Counted from the first letter of the stretch, positions 45,447 to 54,574 are shown. The stretch is DNA of 64,000 bases from UBA5078 sp051252515 (GCA_051252515.1 JBPOFS010000005.1:171547-235546), one strand, 5' to 3'. Program-made: numbers and translations. The notes: a model not told the origin generated them from the sequence alone.

Positions 45447-46528
45447 GCCTTTCCAGCCACTTTCAACTTGTGTTGCACCGAGAAATCCAACATACGCTGC
45501 AGCGGTCGCATCGCCCGCTGCGCGAGTTCACGCTCGACACTCACGCGATTAGTCCCATTCAATAAAGACTCATAAACCCTATCTAAAGAGTTCATTGCCA
45601 TCCAAGGACAATGTGCACAACTGCGGCAGGTGGCATCACTGCCCGCTGTCGGTGCAATCATAAAGTGTTTATTCGGCGCCATTTGCTGCAATTTATAGAA
45701 AATGCCTTTATCTGTTGCCACGATGAATGATTCATTCGGCATCGACACGGCGGCATTGATAATCTGGGTGGTAGAGCCAACCATATCGGCAATCGCCAAG
45801 ACAGAATCAGGCGACTCAGGGTGGGCCAATATGGCCGCGTCTGGGTGCACCGCTTTGAGATCCAACAAGCCTTGCGCTTTAAACTCTTCATGAACAATAC
45901 ACGCGCCATCCCATAAGAGCATGTCGGCGCCTGTTTGCTTCTGGATATACCCGCCCAAATGTTTGTCCGGAGCCCAGATAATCTTTTTACCTTGTGCCGC
46001 TAGGTGCTCCACTACATCGACCGCAATGCTTGAGGTCACAACCCAGTCTGCGCGTGCTTTAACAGCCGCAGAGGTATTGGCATACACCACCACTTCTCGA
46101 TCTGGGTGAGCGTCACAGAAGGCCGAGAACTCATCAATCGGACAAGCAAGATCAAGAGAACACGTTGCCTCGACAGTCGGCATGAGTACGGTTTTATCAG
46201 GGCTTAGAATGCTTGCCGTCTCGCCCATGAAACGAACCCCTGCCACGACGAGCGTGGTTGCTGCCGCATCACGTCCAAACCGGGCCATCTCCAAGGAATC
46301 AGAGATAAAGCCACCACTTTCTTGCGCGAGTTCCTGTATGAGGGGATCGGTATAGTAATGGGCAACTAGAACCGCATCTTTTTCCTTCAACAGGCTTTTG
46401 ATTCGGTTTTTATAGTCTGTCACTAGCTCAGCGCTCATTTCTTCGGGGACATTAATCGCCGCCAAATGCTCTCTTACGAGCTTGGTGTCTGCTGCCAATG
46501 GGTTTCCTGATTCGATATTTGTCGACAT
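45443..46528 (-). CDS. nadA: Quinolinate synthase
   Basis: NadA makes quinolinate from iminoaspartate and dihydroxyacetone phosphate in NAD synthesis, using a 4Fe-4S cluster. The 361-residue protein has the three cluster cysteines in ATCSLD, DGACIVHEEF and CRSCAHCPWM, plus HYYTDPLIQ near the start and the GVRFMGETASIL motif. Length fits the longer proteobacterial type. nadB and nadC are not in the window. Confidence 0.96.
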   Translation of the reverse strand: MSTNIESGNPLAADTKLVREHLAAINVPEEMSAELVTDYKNRIKSLLKEKDAVLVAHYYTDPLIQELAQESGGFISDSLEMARFGRDAAATTLVVAGVRFMGETASILSPDKTVLMPTVEATCSLDLACPIDEFSAFCDAHPDREVVVYANTSAAVKARADWVVTSSIAVDVVEHLAAQGKKIIWAPDKHLGGYIQKQTGADMLLWDGACIVHEEFKAQGLLDLKAVHPDAAILAHPESPDSVLAIADMVGSTTQIINAAVSMPNESFIVATDKGIFYKLQQMAPNKHFMIAPTAGSDATCRSCAHCPWMAMNSLDRVYESLLNGTNRVSVERELAQRAMRPLQRMLDFSVQHKLKVAGKA

Positions 46529-46630
46529 ACGCTGGTCTTAGAAAGCTCTCGCCTAGTTGTGAGCAAAATAGTAAGGTCGCGATATTACACCCCTTAAAAC
46601 AACATTGGAAACACTCAAAGGAAGCAAGTA

Positions 46631-47605
46631 ATGCCAAAAGCTATTGTCATCGAACAGACCGGCGACGCGGATGTAATGAAACTCCAAGACGTGAAAGTGG
46701 GAAAACCGCGTAAAGGACAAGTGACTGTGCGCGCCACAGCCATTGGCGTTAACTTCATTGATATCTATCAGCGCACGGGCCTTTACCCTGCCCCACTACC
46801 CTTTACCCCTGGTGGCGAGCTCTGCGGCATCATCGAGGCTGTAGGGGCTGGTGTGACCGAGTTCAAAATCGGTGATCGCGTGGCATGCGGCACCGCTGGC
46901 ACAGGTTGCTATGCCGAGAAAGTAAATCTCAATGCCGCATTATTGGTGAAAGTGCCTAAACACATCAGTGATGAAGTAGCCGCAGCCATGATGTTGAAAG
47001 GCATGACCGTGCAATACCTGATTCGCCAAATTTACAAAGTTAAAAAAGGCGATACTATTTTGGTCCACGCGGCCGCAGGCGGAGTAGGCTTGATTCTTTG
47101 CCAATGGGCTAAGTCTCTAGGTGCCACTGTAATCGGAACCGTCAGCTCTCCAGAGAAAGCCAAGCTCGCTAAAGCCAATGGCTGTGATTACCCCATCAAC
47201 TACACCAAGGAAGACTTTGTAAAACGCGTTAAAACCATCACGAAAGGGGAAATGCTCGCCGTGGTATTTGACTCCATTGGTAAGGATACTTTCCCAGCTT
47301 CATTGGATTGTCTGCAAAAACGCGGTCTATTTGTCACTTATGGCAATGCTTCGGGCCCTGTTCCTGCATTCCCACCGGCGTTACTAGCGCAAAAAGGCTC
47401 ATTGATGATGACCCGTCCGACACTGTTCAGTTTTGTTAGCACCCCAGAAGAGCTACGAAAAGTAGCCGGTGACCTTATGAAGGTGATCAAGTCTGGTGCA
47501 GTCAAAATCGAAGTCAGTCATCGATACGCACTTAAAGATGCTGCTCAAGCACACAAAGATCTTGCCGCTAGAAAAACCACAGGCTCAATCGTCTTAATCC
47601 CTTAA
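46631..47605 (+). CDS. NADPH:quinone oxidoreductase (zinc-independent MDR family)
   Basis: This 324-residue cytoplasmic protein is of the QorA type. It has VNFIDIYQRTGLYP, the GGELCGIIEAVG segment and the cofactor motif HAAAGGVGLILCQWAKSLGA near residue 145. The zinc-ligand cysteines of classical alcohol dehydrogenases are missing. AAAGGA lies before the ATG. It is followed by a long hairpin and then gdhA. Confidence 0.92.
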   Translation: MPKAIVIEQTGDADVMKLQDVKVGKPRKGQVTVRATAIGVNFIDIYQRTGLYPAPLPFTPGGELCGIIEAVGAGVTEFKIGDRVACGTAGTGCYAEKVNLNAALLVKVPKHISDEVAAAMMLKGMTVQYLIRQIYKVKKGDTILVHAAAGGVGLILCQWAKSLGATVIGTVSSPEKAKLAKANGCDYPINYTKEDFVKRVKTITKGEMLAVVFDSIGKDTFPASLDCLQKRGLFVTYGNASGPVPAFPPALLAQKGSLMMTRPTLFSFVSTPEELRKVAGDLMKVIKSGAVKIEVSHRYALKDAAQAHKDLAARKTTGSIVLIP

Positions 47606-47613
47606 GATGCCCA

Positions 47614-47659
47614 TCGACATCTTCTCACTGGCCACCGATGTTAGTGGGAAGATTGTCGA
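47614..47659. repeat. Long imperfect hairpin after the quinone reductase gene
   Basis: Arms TCGACATCTTCTCACT and AGTGGGAAGATTGTCGA pair over 16 positions with one bulge and one G-U on RNA, around a 13-base loop. It starts nine bases after the gene's stop. No T-run follows on either strand. Confidence 0.75.
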
Positions 47660-47782
47660 CATGACACATTACTTCCCCTCATCCCTACCCGCCAATCAAT
47701 CAATGCACTAATATGAGGCATTGTCCCCAATGTCTACCCTTGGGGAAAACAGCAAAACAACTTGTCATACTGGGGCCCCCGC

Positions 47783-49132
47783 ATGAGTGCATGTTTAGAT
47801 GAAAAGCTAGAACCCATTTACCAGGAGTTACTCCGCCGCAATCCCTGTGAGAATGAATTTCACCAGGCAGTACGCGAGGTGTTGGAGACTATTGGACCTG
47901 TTTTAAGCAAACACCCTGAGTTTGCTGAGCGCAAAATCATACAGCGCATCTGTGAGCCCGAACGACAAATTATATTCCGCGTACCTTGGCAGGACGATAA
48001 GGGTGAAATCCATATCAACCGCGCGTTTCGCGTCGAGTTCAATAGCGCCTTAGGTCCTTACAAAGGCGGCATGCGCTTTCACCCCTCCGTATATCTAGGG
48101 ATCATCAAGTTCTTAGGTTTCGAGCAAATCTTCAAGAACGCTTTGACCGGTCTACCAATCGGCGGCGGCAAAGGCGGCAGTGACTTCGACCCTAAAGGTA
48201 AATCCGATAACGAGATCATGCGTTTCTGCCAGAGCCTCATGACCGAGCTTTTTCGACACATTGGCCAATACACCGATGTCCCAGCAGGTGACATTGGCGT
48301 CGGTAGTCGAGAAATTGGCTATTTATTTGGTCAATACAAACGCATCACTAATCGTTATGAGTCGGGCGTATTCACAGGTAAAGGGGTCGCTTGGGGCGGC
48401 AGCTTAGCTAGAACAGAAGCCACAGGGTATGGCACCGTTTATTTCACTCAAGAGATGTTAAAAGTACGCAATGACTCCTTAGAGGGCAAAAAGATCATTG
48501 TCTCCGGCACTGGCAATGTTGCTATTTATGCCATCGAGAAAGCCCATGAACTGGGAGCGACCGTGATCGCGTGTTCAGATTCAAGTGGAGTGCTCATCCA
48601 CGAAAAGGGTCTTGATCTTGCGGCGATCAAACAAATCAAAGAAGTGGAGCGACGCCGTATCAGCGCTTACTTAGAGATTCATAAAGACGCAAAATATATT
48701 AAGAACGGCTGCATTTGGGACATCCCTTGTGACATTGCTCTACCTTGCGCCACACAAAATGAATTGAACGGCAAAGACGCTAAAACATTAGTCGAAAACG
48801 GCTGTATTGTGGTCGCCGAAGGCGCCAATATGCCCACTACCCCCGAAGGCGTGCAAATCTTTCAAGACGCGAAAATTGCTTATGGGCCGAGTAAGGCTGC
48901 CAATGCTGGCGGCGTCGCCACTTCCGCATTAGAGATGCAGCAAAATGCTAGCCGTGCATCATGGACTTTCGAGCATACTGAAAAATGCCTCGCCAATATC
49001 ATGATTAATATTCACCGAGACTGCCACGAAACTGCAGAAGAGTATGGCGCGCCAGGCAACTATGTTGCTGGAGCTAATATCGCTGGGTTTCTAAAGGTCG
49101 CGCGTGCGATGGACGCTATGGGCGTAATCTAA
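47783..49132 (+). CDS. gdhA: NADP-specific glutamate dehydrogenase
   Basis: GdhA makes glutamate from 2-oxoglutarate and ammonia using NADPH. The 449-residue hexameric-type protein has the YKGGMRFHP lysine, the catalytic PIGGGKGGSDFDPKGKSD, and the dinucleotide motif SGTGNVA near residue 240. Length and sequence fit the NADP-linked bacterial type. The ATG used begins MSACLDEKLEPIYQ; an in-frame TTG 21 bases upstream is less likely. Confidence 0.96.
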   Translation: MSACLDEKLEPIYQELLRRNPCENEFHQAVREVLETIGPVLSKHPEFAERKIIQRICEPERQIIFRVPWQDDKGEIHINRAFRVEFNSALGPYKGGMRFHPSVYLGIIKFLGFEQIFKNALTGLPIGGGKGGSDFDPKGKSDNEIMRFCQSLMTELFRHIGQYTDVPAGDIGVGSREIGYLFGQYKRITNRYESGVFTGKGVAWGGSLARTEATGYGTVYFTQEMLKVRNDSLEGKKIIVSGTGNVAIYAIEKAHELGATVIACSDSSGVLIHEKGLDLAAIKQIKEVERRRISAYLEIHKDAKYIKNGCIWDIPCDIALPCATQNELNGKDAKTLVENGCIVVAEGANMPTTPEGVQIFQDAKIAYGPSKAANAGGVATSALEMQQNASRASWTFEHTEKCLANIMINIHRDCHETAEEYGAPGNYVAGANIAGFLKVARAMDAMGVI

Positions 49133-49156
49133 ACCAAAGGCTTGCAACAAGGAATG

Positions 49157-50230
49157 CTAGGCAACCGCCATCAACGCCTTAGCATTTTTTGCTGCAGCCC
49201 ATCCCCACGCTAACATCAATGCTGCAGGGATCAATGCCAAATAAGAATACGGCGCAATAACCCCTAGCTCTAAGAACGGCAACACCATCAACACGCTCGC
49301 TATCAACCACGCATACACTTTTTTGTCTAAAGCGCAGGCAATCAAGAGGCAGGGAAATAGCACCGAGTAGAATACGAAGAAACGTAAGTAGTTATCTAGC
49401 CATCCTTGAGTTGATTGATACGGCCACAGCGCGAGCGCGCAAGACACAAACAATAAGGCTAAAAATATTTTCAGCACAAGCACTCGTTGTGCCGCCGATA
49501 ATTGCTTATTAAGCTCTGCCGCATGAGCACTCATGCTGAACAGCGCCTGCCCCCCTAAATGCAAAATCAACACTAACGGCAGTGCACGCAAGACAAACTC
49601 TTGGTACAACACCGTAATCAAAATCATAGGAATAAACGTTAGACCAAACACGGCAAAACAATGTCGACTCGGAGCGCTTTGTAAGGCTTTGTGAAAGGTC
49701 AGATCAAAATAGGGACAAAGTAAAAATCCAATCGTTGTCAGTGGCAGCAAATAAAACGCTTCATACCAAGGCTGTGCCGCTTGAATATCCAGATCGATGT
49801 CGAACAGCAAGGCACCTGCCACTAGCGACAAACAATAGGTCCCTAGCGCTAAGCGCAGGAATGCCTGAGTCGACAAGCCCATGCACACACGAATAACAAT
49901 AAGAGCAACAGCGATACAAGCTAAGGTGATGGCAACGCCTACTTCATGTAAACGTAATAGCATCGCGATAAAATAAAAATGAAAGGCAATCGTAATCAAT
50001 GAGAACGCGCTTAATAGGCTGGAGTATTTGGCAACGAATTTTTTAGAGCGTTCCGGAGTTTTCATGACATAGCCAAACGCAGCACAGCCAATGACATTGG
50101 GAACAGCAAAGACTAAGTAACCCGCCCAACCATAACGGTGCATCAAAATAACTGGCAGGAACATTCCGATACACCACGTCCAGCTTGAGCTTAAGTACAG
50201 CCCCCATGACAACGTCGACAATCTAACCAT
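49157..50230 (-). CDS. Unknown polytopic membrane protein
   Basis: I do not recognise this 357-residue protein with confidence. It has about ten hydrophobic segments. The N-terminus (SWGLYLSSSWTWCIGMF, then GWAGYLVFAVPNVIGCAAFG) resembles the first helices of sodium:solute symporter-like folds, which suggests a transporter or a sensor derived from one. No soluble domain is seen. It overlaps the upstream hotdog gene by eight bases, so the two are translationally coupled. Membrane-substrate binding residues cannot be identified by eye. Confidence 0.6.
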   Translation of the reverse strand: MVRLSTLSWGLYLSSSWTWCIGMFLPVILMHRYGWAGYLVFAVPNVIGCAAFGYVMKTPERSKKFVAKYSSLLSAFSLITIAFHFYFIAMLLRLHEVGVAITLACIAVALIVIRVCMGLSTQAFLRLALGTYCLSLVAGALLFDIDLDIQAAQPWYEAFYLLPLTTIGFLLCPYFDLTFHKALQSAPSRHCFAVFGLTFIPMILITVLYQEFVLRALPLVLILHLGGQALFSMSAHAAELNKQLSAAQRVLVLKIFLALLFVSCALALWPYQSTQGWLDNYLRFFVFYSVLFPCLLIACALDKKVYAWLIASVLMVLPFLELGVIAPYSYLALIPAALMLAWGWAAAKNAKALMAVA

Positions 50231-50852
50231 TAGAGAGTCTCGCTTTACGCCGCTTCTTACGCTCTTTCACAATCTGTTTGGGCGTGCAATGAAAGCTTAA
50301 TTCACAGCGCCCTATCGGAAACTGGCGCTGCTTTTTTTCCAGATGTTGAAAGATCTGCATCTCGACCTTGATATTGAATTCTTTACCAGACGCCACTTGA
50401 TCGTGTAACGCCTCTTTGACCGCACTTGCGTTTTTAATATTGTATCTAGCGGCGCCATAGCAAGGTCGTAAAAATTTGTATGCGAAATCTTTACAGACTA
50501 CCTCATACTCGCTGCCACAATTTTTGAAAAGAAAAATACCCGCAGCGACTTCACTATTGCCTAACAATGCCGCGCCAGCCATCGCATTGTAGAAATTACG
50601 ATTACCTCGCTTAAATGGCAAAATGGCGACATATTCATCAGTCGATACTTCTCTGATTGCGATGCCACTTTTATAGGCAAACGGAAACCAGACGAACGAA
50701 CAGAGTCGATGCCAGAAATTATTACGAGTGCTGAGACGGGTGATTGAGGCTTCGAGCCTCTCCCATGCAGTTAAAGACACTGGAGCGGTCATCGATGAGG
50801 TGTCGTTATCTGAAGAAGGCTTCTTACTTACAAGCGGCTTAGTGTCATCCAT
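50223..50852 (-). CDS. DUF4442/hotdog-fold protein, possible thioesterase
   Basis: This 209-residue protein has a polar N-terminal ~40 residues and then a region matching the DUF4442/PaaI-like hotdog pattern (RGNRNFYNAMAGAALLGNSEVAAG near residues 80-103). Family members are often acyl-CoA thioesterase-like. The C-terminus is strongly basic (KQIVKERKKRRKARL), which could bind membrane lipids or RNA. It is the first gene of a coupled pair with the unknown membrane protein. Confidence 0.68.
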   Translation of the reverse strand: MDDTKPLVSKKPSSDNDTSSMTAPVSLTAWERLEASITRLSTRNNFWHRLCSFVWFPFAYKSGIAIREVSTDEYVAILPFKRGNRNFYNAMAGAALLGNSEVAAGIFLFKNCGSEYEVVCKDFAYKFLRPCYGAARYNIKNASAVKEALHDQVASGKEFNIKVEMQIFQHLEKKQRQFPIGRCELSFHCTPKQIVKERKKRRKARLSNG

Positions 50853-51151
50853 AAAAATTCATCGCTGCTACAGCGATTTATGTCTCTTACAAATTATAGT
50901 GTCTAACGATGATGTCTCAACATCCCTCAACAAGAGGCAATACTGTGAGAGCTAAAGAAGGATCGATCGAAGTAGAGTAGAGACTCACTTGATAAACTGT
51001 AAAAACAGTATCCATTCTGATGAAGCACGGGGAGTATACACAAGTTTTGCGACAACATTTACCCCCGCTCTATAACTGTGCGCCAACGCTGAATAAGCAG
51101 AATTGAATTTTTGACTACCTAAAACTCGCCCTCACCCTAAGGCGGGGCTTC
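50853..51151. other. Intergenic region of about 299 bases
   Basis: This gap carries the promoter of the hotdog gene on its left side and the 3' end of the binding-protein gene on its right. Apart from the weak hairpin near 51126 I see no RNA gene, repeat or open frame worth calling. Confidence 0.5.
51126..51150 (-). terminator. Weak terminator-like hairpin after the binding-protein gene
   Basis: On the minus strand GCCCCGCC and GGTGAGGGC form an imperfect stem followed by GAGTTTT. It lies just past the stop of the binding-protein gene. Confidence 0.45.
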
Positions 51152-51616
51152 TTACTCAAGCACCACTCGAACAGCATCAGTCACCAAATGGCGTTCAATA
51201 TAACCAATACTCTGAGGATCTTTGGCCACAATCTGCAGTAATTCCTCTACCGAGCTGACACTGCGCGGGGGTCTGCCACGCCCAGTGAAAATCAAACGAG
51301 ACCAGTGTGCCCTTATCTGCGCAGCAGTGCGACCCAGCACCTCAGTATAGAAGCGGGTCCGTAAAACACTGCCTTCTGCATTATCGACTGGAACCGCTCG
51401 TCGACCATCCGGAAACACTGCCGACTTCCCGAGAAAAATGTCTTCAATTTGGAGTTTACTCAAAGACTGTACTGGATTATCGCGAGAGACCACGACCACC
51501 AATTGATCAGGCTCTTGAAGACCTTGCACAACCGTCCCGCCACCCTGAATCAACAAGCAAGCCAGAAAAACGCCTATACAATGCGAAACTTTTGAGACCA
51601 TCTTTGATGCACTCAA
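51152..51616 (-). CDS. Small PstS-like periplasmic binding protein
   Basis: This 154-residue protein has a signal peptide (about 1-32). It is a short relative of phosphate-binding proteins: VVVVSRDNPVQSLSKLQIEDIFLGKSAVFPDG is the typical first lobe, and HWSRLIFTGRG and SIGYIERH are the second-lobe motifs. It is shorter than PstS and no ABC genes are nearby, so uptake of phosphate is not established. Its start overlaps the porin gene's stop by four bases. Confidence 0.8.
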   Translation of the reverse strand: MSASKMVSKVSHCIGVFLACLLIQGGGTVVQGLQEPDQLVVVVSRDNPVQSLSKLQIEDIFLGKSAVFPDGRRAVPVDNAEGSVLRTRFYTEVLGRTAAQIRAHWSRLIFTGRGRPPRSVSSVEELLQIVAKDPQSIGYIERHLVTDAVRVVLE

Positions 51617-52851
51617 AATACGTAATCCAAGGAGACACTAAAAACATTCACTCCAGAGGGCCGGAAGCCAAGCTCAAAATTACTGAAGGTTCCGAAGGAG
51701 TCTTCCCGCACAGAAACGCGGTCGTACTGACCCTTCAGGCTAACATTCGGTAACATATTCCAACGCAGACCTAGACTAACGGTATGTTGCTGTTTTGACT
51801 GGGAGGTCTGCAAAATATTCAAGCTATCGTTCAAGGCATTGATGGTTGTTTGCAAATAGAATGGAAAAGCAGAACCATCGAGACCTTTTGCGCTACGGTG
51901 GCCGCCACTCGATCTTGCATAGGTGGCGTAAGGCGTAAATTTGCCGAAATAGTAACCACCACTGGCATACCACCCCCGGCGATCACCAAACTCATTTGAT
52001 CCTCTCCCTAGACCCAACTCAGTCATTAAGAACCAAGTTCCGGGATCATAATTCATGCCAATTGAGGCAAAGTTTGACCATTCCCCGCTGATATTATAGT
52101 TGCGGGCAACCGTTACACCTTGCGGACCAAACGCTCGATAAGCATCAAAAAACGGATCTAGCCCATCGGAGACTATTTTCAATGAGGAATAGCTGGCACG
52201 AAGCGTAAGGTTTTTAATCTCTAGACGATTAGAAATCACCCATAAGTTGGGCACCTCTAAATGGCCAATCGCCGTGTCCAAATTCTTGCGCCCATAGCTC
52301 AGCTCAGTGGTAGAGATAGCATTGCCGAAATGGGTCTGATAAGACAAGTCGATGCCATCGCTATCGGTGATACCCACAATATAGTACAACTCTGCGGGAG
52401 GTCTGATCCAATGCAAGGCATTACCCACTTTGCGATGATCGGAGACCATGAAGTTGCCCAAGGCCGTTCGACCGACCCGGATCTTAAGAGCGGGTGAGAA
52501 TTCATATTGAAGGTTGGCCCACTCCACTTTGAGTTTCACATCGCCATCGAAGTCTCGTTGCGCTACTACTTGCATCACGGCCGAGAGGCCAGAGGAAGGC
52601 TCCACCATTAGCTGAAAGCCCGCGAGACTATCGGTACCGAAATCCAAAGCACCGCTATTGCCAGGACCCTCAACACTAAGCGCGTCAGGTGTGAAGTCAG
52701 CGCGACTCTCATCCGAATAGGTAGCACCAAGCGTCCCAAAGCCATTGAAAGACCAGATGCTTTGTGCAGATTGGGCGTGCGCGCCAAAACTGCAGATCAA
52801 CGCGCTAATCGCTAGAAGCGCCGTATGAACTTGCATAATGTCGATACCCAT
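51613..52851 (-). CDS. Porin-like outer-membrane beta-barrel protein
   Basis: This 412-residue protein has a signal peptide ending AHA-QSAQS (near residue 27), then alternating beta strands throughout, a NSGALDFGTDSLAGFQL early strand and the C-terminal strand ending SVSLDYVF, whose final phenylalanine is a BAM recognition signal. Strand count suggests about 16, but I cannot confirm it. A second in-frame ATG 15 bases downstream is possible. It is coupled to the periplasmic binding-protein gene, a common pairing of unknown function. Confidence 0.82.
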   Translation of the reverse strand: MGIDIMQVHTALLAISALICSFGAHAQSAQSIWSFNGFGTLGATYSDESRADFTPDALSVEGPGNSGALDFGTDSLAGFQLMVEPSSGLSAVMQVVAQRDFDGDVKLKVEWANLQYEFSPALKIRVGRTALGNFMVSDHRKVGNALHWIRPPAELYYIVGITDSDGIDLSYQTHFGNAISTTELSYGRKNLDTAIGHLEVPNLWVISNRLEIKNLTLRASYSSLKIVSDGLDPFFDAYRAFGPQGVTVARNYNISGEWSNFASIGMNYDPGTWFLMTELGLGRGSNEFGDRRGWYASGGYYFGKFTPYATYARSSGGHRSAKGLDGSAFPFYLQTTINALNDSLNILQTSQSKQQHTVSLGLRWNMLPNVSLKGQYDRVSVREDSFGTFSNFELGFRPSGVNVFSVSLDYVF

Positions 52852-52919
52852 TTAGTTAGATTCAGTAACAATAGCGCTTTCAACGCCACGCACCTATAAA
52901 TTTGTAAAATTTTAGGCAC

Positions 52920-52944
52920 AAAAAAGCCCTCTTTTAGAGGGCTT
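52920..52944 (-). terminator. Rho-independent terminator of the tRNA-Lys transcript
   Basis: On the minus strand arms AAGCCCTC and GAGGGCTT enclose a five-base loop and are followed by a T-run. It lies 27 bases past the end of tRNA-Lys. Confidence 0.88.
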
Positions 52945-52970
52945 CTATGCTCCTGACTTAACAGGATATT

Positions 52971-53046
52971 TGGTGGGTCGTGAGTGACTCGAACACTCGA
53001 CCAATTGGTTAAAAGCCAACTGCTCTACCGACTGAGCTAACGACCC
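52971..53046 (-). tRNA. tRNA-Lys (anticodon TTT)
   Basis: This is a 76-base cloverleaf on the minus strand with acceptor GGGTCGT, anticodon loop CTTTTAA (TTT), T-loop GTTCGAGT and encoded CCA. It has its own promoter and terminator, downstream of queC. Confidence 0.96.
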
Positions 53047-53061
53047 GTAAACGAGGGCGAC

Positions 53062-53089
53062 ATAATACAATCATCAGCGAAAAAGACAA
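53062..53089 (-). promoter_or_regulatory. Sigma-70 promoter of tRNA-Lys
   Basis: On the minus strand -35 TTGTCT (53084-53089) and -10 TATTAT (53062-53067) are 16 bases apart, followed by a GC-rich start (GTCGCCC). Confidence 0.78.
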
Positions 53090-53125
53090 GTCTTTTGTGA
53101 CATTAAAGTCACTATAATCCACTTC

Positions 53126-53818
53126 TTAGAAATATCGCGTGGGGTCTGAGCCCCCTGCTTCGACAAAGCCCTTGGCGCGAAAGCGACAGCTATCGCACCG
53201 ACCACAGGCACGCCCTTGCTCATCGGCCTGGTAGCACGATACGGTCAAAGCGTAATCCACCCCCAGCTCAAGCCCTTTAGCGATGATCTGAGCCTTGCTC
53301 AAGGTCATCAATGGAACCTCTATCTTAAGGCTCGCGCCTTCAATGGCCGCTTTTGTTGCAAGGTTAGCCATTTTCTCGAATGCTTCGACGAACTCAGGAC
53401 GGCAATCTGGGTAGCCAGAGTAATCTCGGGCATTGACGCCAATAAAAATAGTGCGAGCATTGACCACTTCGGCCAGTGCCATCGCATAGGACAGAAATAC
53501 TGTGTTGCGTGCTGGGACATAAGTGATTGGAATGCCAGCAGACTCTTCCTCAGGCACCGCCACGGAAAGATCTGTCAAAGCAGACCCTCCAAGCGCTCCT
53601 AGCCCAAGCGGGATCACAGAGTGCTGTATTGCGCCGAAGGCTGTGGCCACCGACCGTGCCGCTTGCAACTCACTAGAGGAGCGTTGCCCGTAGTCGAAGC
53701 TCAGAGCATAGACGTTGAAGCCTTGTGCCTTAGCTATGGCTAAGCATGTTGTTGAATCTAATCCGCCAGAAAGTAGTACTACGGCATTTTTCGGTGCTGT
53801 GTTTTGCGAAGTGCTCAA
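53126..53818 (-). CDS. queC: 7-cyano-7-deazaguanine synthase
   Basis: QueC converts 7-carboxy-7-deazaguanine to preQ0 with ATP and ammonia. The 230-residue protein has the ATP-pyrophosphatase loop LLSGGLDSTT near residue 18 and the zinc-binding cysteines C-x7-C-x2-C-x2-C near the end (SCYQADEQGRACGRCDSC). The start is TTG, with GAGAGGG upstream; the nearby GTG is out of frame. It follows queE by 27 bases. Confidence 0.95.
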   Translation of the reverse strand: MSTSQNTAPKNAVVLLSGGLDSTTCLAIAKAQGFNVYALSFDYGQRSSSELQAARSVATAFGAIQHSVIPLGLGALGGSALTDLSVAVPEEESAGIPITYVPARNTVFLSYAMALAEVVNARTIFIGVNARDYSGYPDCRPEFVEAFEKMANLATKAAIEGASLKIEVPLMTLSKAQIIAKGLELGVDYALTVSCYQADEQGRACGRCDSCRFRAKGFVEAGGSDPTRYF

Positions 53819-53845
53819 ACCACCCTCTCTTGATTGAATGTCATA

Positions 53846-54499
53846 TTAATGCCCTGGCTTGTCACCCCAGATGTGTTTATGCAATTGCAGCTGCATGCGC
53901 ACATCTAAGCGATCGTGCAGAATCCATCCCGCGAGCTCACGGTAACTCAACTGCTCAAAACTTGGCGAGAACAACACCTCGGCTGCCCGGCTACGCAAAT
54001 CAAACTGATCTGTCTTAGCCTTGGACCAGTCGTAATCGCCGCGATCACAGATCACAAATTTAACTTGATCGATAGGCTTCAGAAACTTGATATTACTCTC
54101 GAGGTTGCGATCACATTCGCCTGAGGCAGGAGTTTTAAGGTCTAAAATAATCACTACTCGCTTATCCACCTCAGCAATCGACATTGCGCCACTCGTCTCT
54201 ATCGACACCGTGTAGCCTTTATCACAAAGTGCTGTGAGTAAGTGCAGGCAATCGGGCTGCGCCAAAGGCTCGCCTCCGGTCACTGTAATGAACTTAGCAC
54301 CGTAGGAGTCAACCTGAGTCAGGATCTCCTCTTGCGTCATCACAGCGCCTTTATGGAAGGCATACTCCGTATCACAGTAAGAGCAACGCAGCGGACAACC
54401 CGTTAGGCGGACAAATACCGTAGGCAAGCCGACAGTAGTCGTCTCTCCCTGGAGGGAATAGAAGATTTCATTAATACGAAGAGATGGCGAGTGTTCCAT
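53846..54499 (-). CDS. queE: 7-carboxy-7-deazaguanine synthase
   Basis: QueE is a radical SAM enzyme that rearranges carboxytetrahydropterin to 7-carboxy-7-deazaguanine. The 217-residue protein has the cluster motif C-x3-C-x2-C (GCPLRCSYCDTEYAF near residues 34-48), the GGEPLAQ motif near 77 and the FYSLQGE start segment. It sits between cpoB and queC on the same strand, and its product goes straight to QueC. Confidence 0.95.
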   Translation of the reverse strand: MEHSPSLRINEIFYSLQGETTTVGLPTVFVRLTGCPLRCSYCDTEYAFHKGAVMTQEEILTQVDSYGAKFITVTGGEPLAQPDCLHLLTALCDKGYTVSIETSGAMSIAEVDKRVVIILDLKTPASGECDRNLESNIKFLKPIDQVKFVICDRGDYDWSKAKTDQFDLRSRAAEVLFSPSFEQLSYRELAGWILHDRLDVRMQLQLHKHIWGDKPGH

Positions 54500-54548
54500 G
54501 GAGGCTCGAAGGCAAATGCTTAATAAGGGCGGAAAATGTCACAGAGCG

Positions 54549-54568
54549 TTGTAGCGTTGACGCTACAA
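54549..54568. repeat. Hairpin between cpoB and queE without a T-run
   Basis: Arms TTGTAGCG and CGCTACAA flank a four-base loop, seven bases past the cpoB stop. No T-run follows on the minus strand, so the cpoB transcript may continue into queE. Confidence 0.6.
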
Positions 54569-54574
54569 GTGCGA

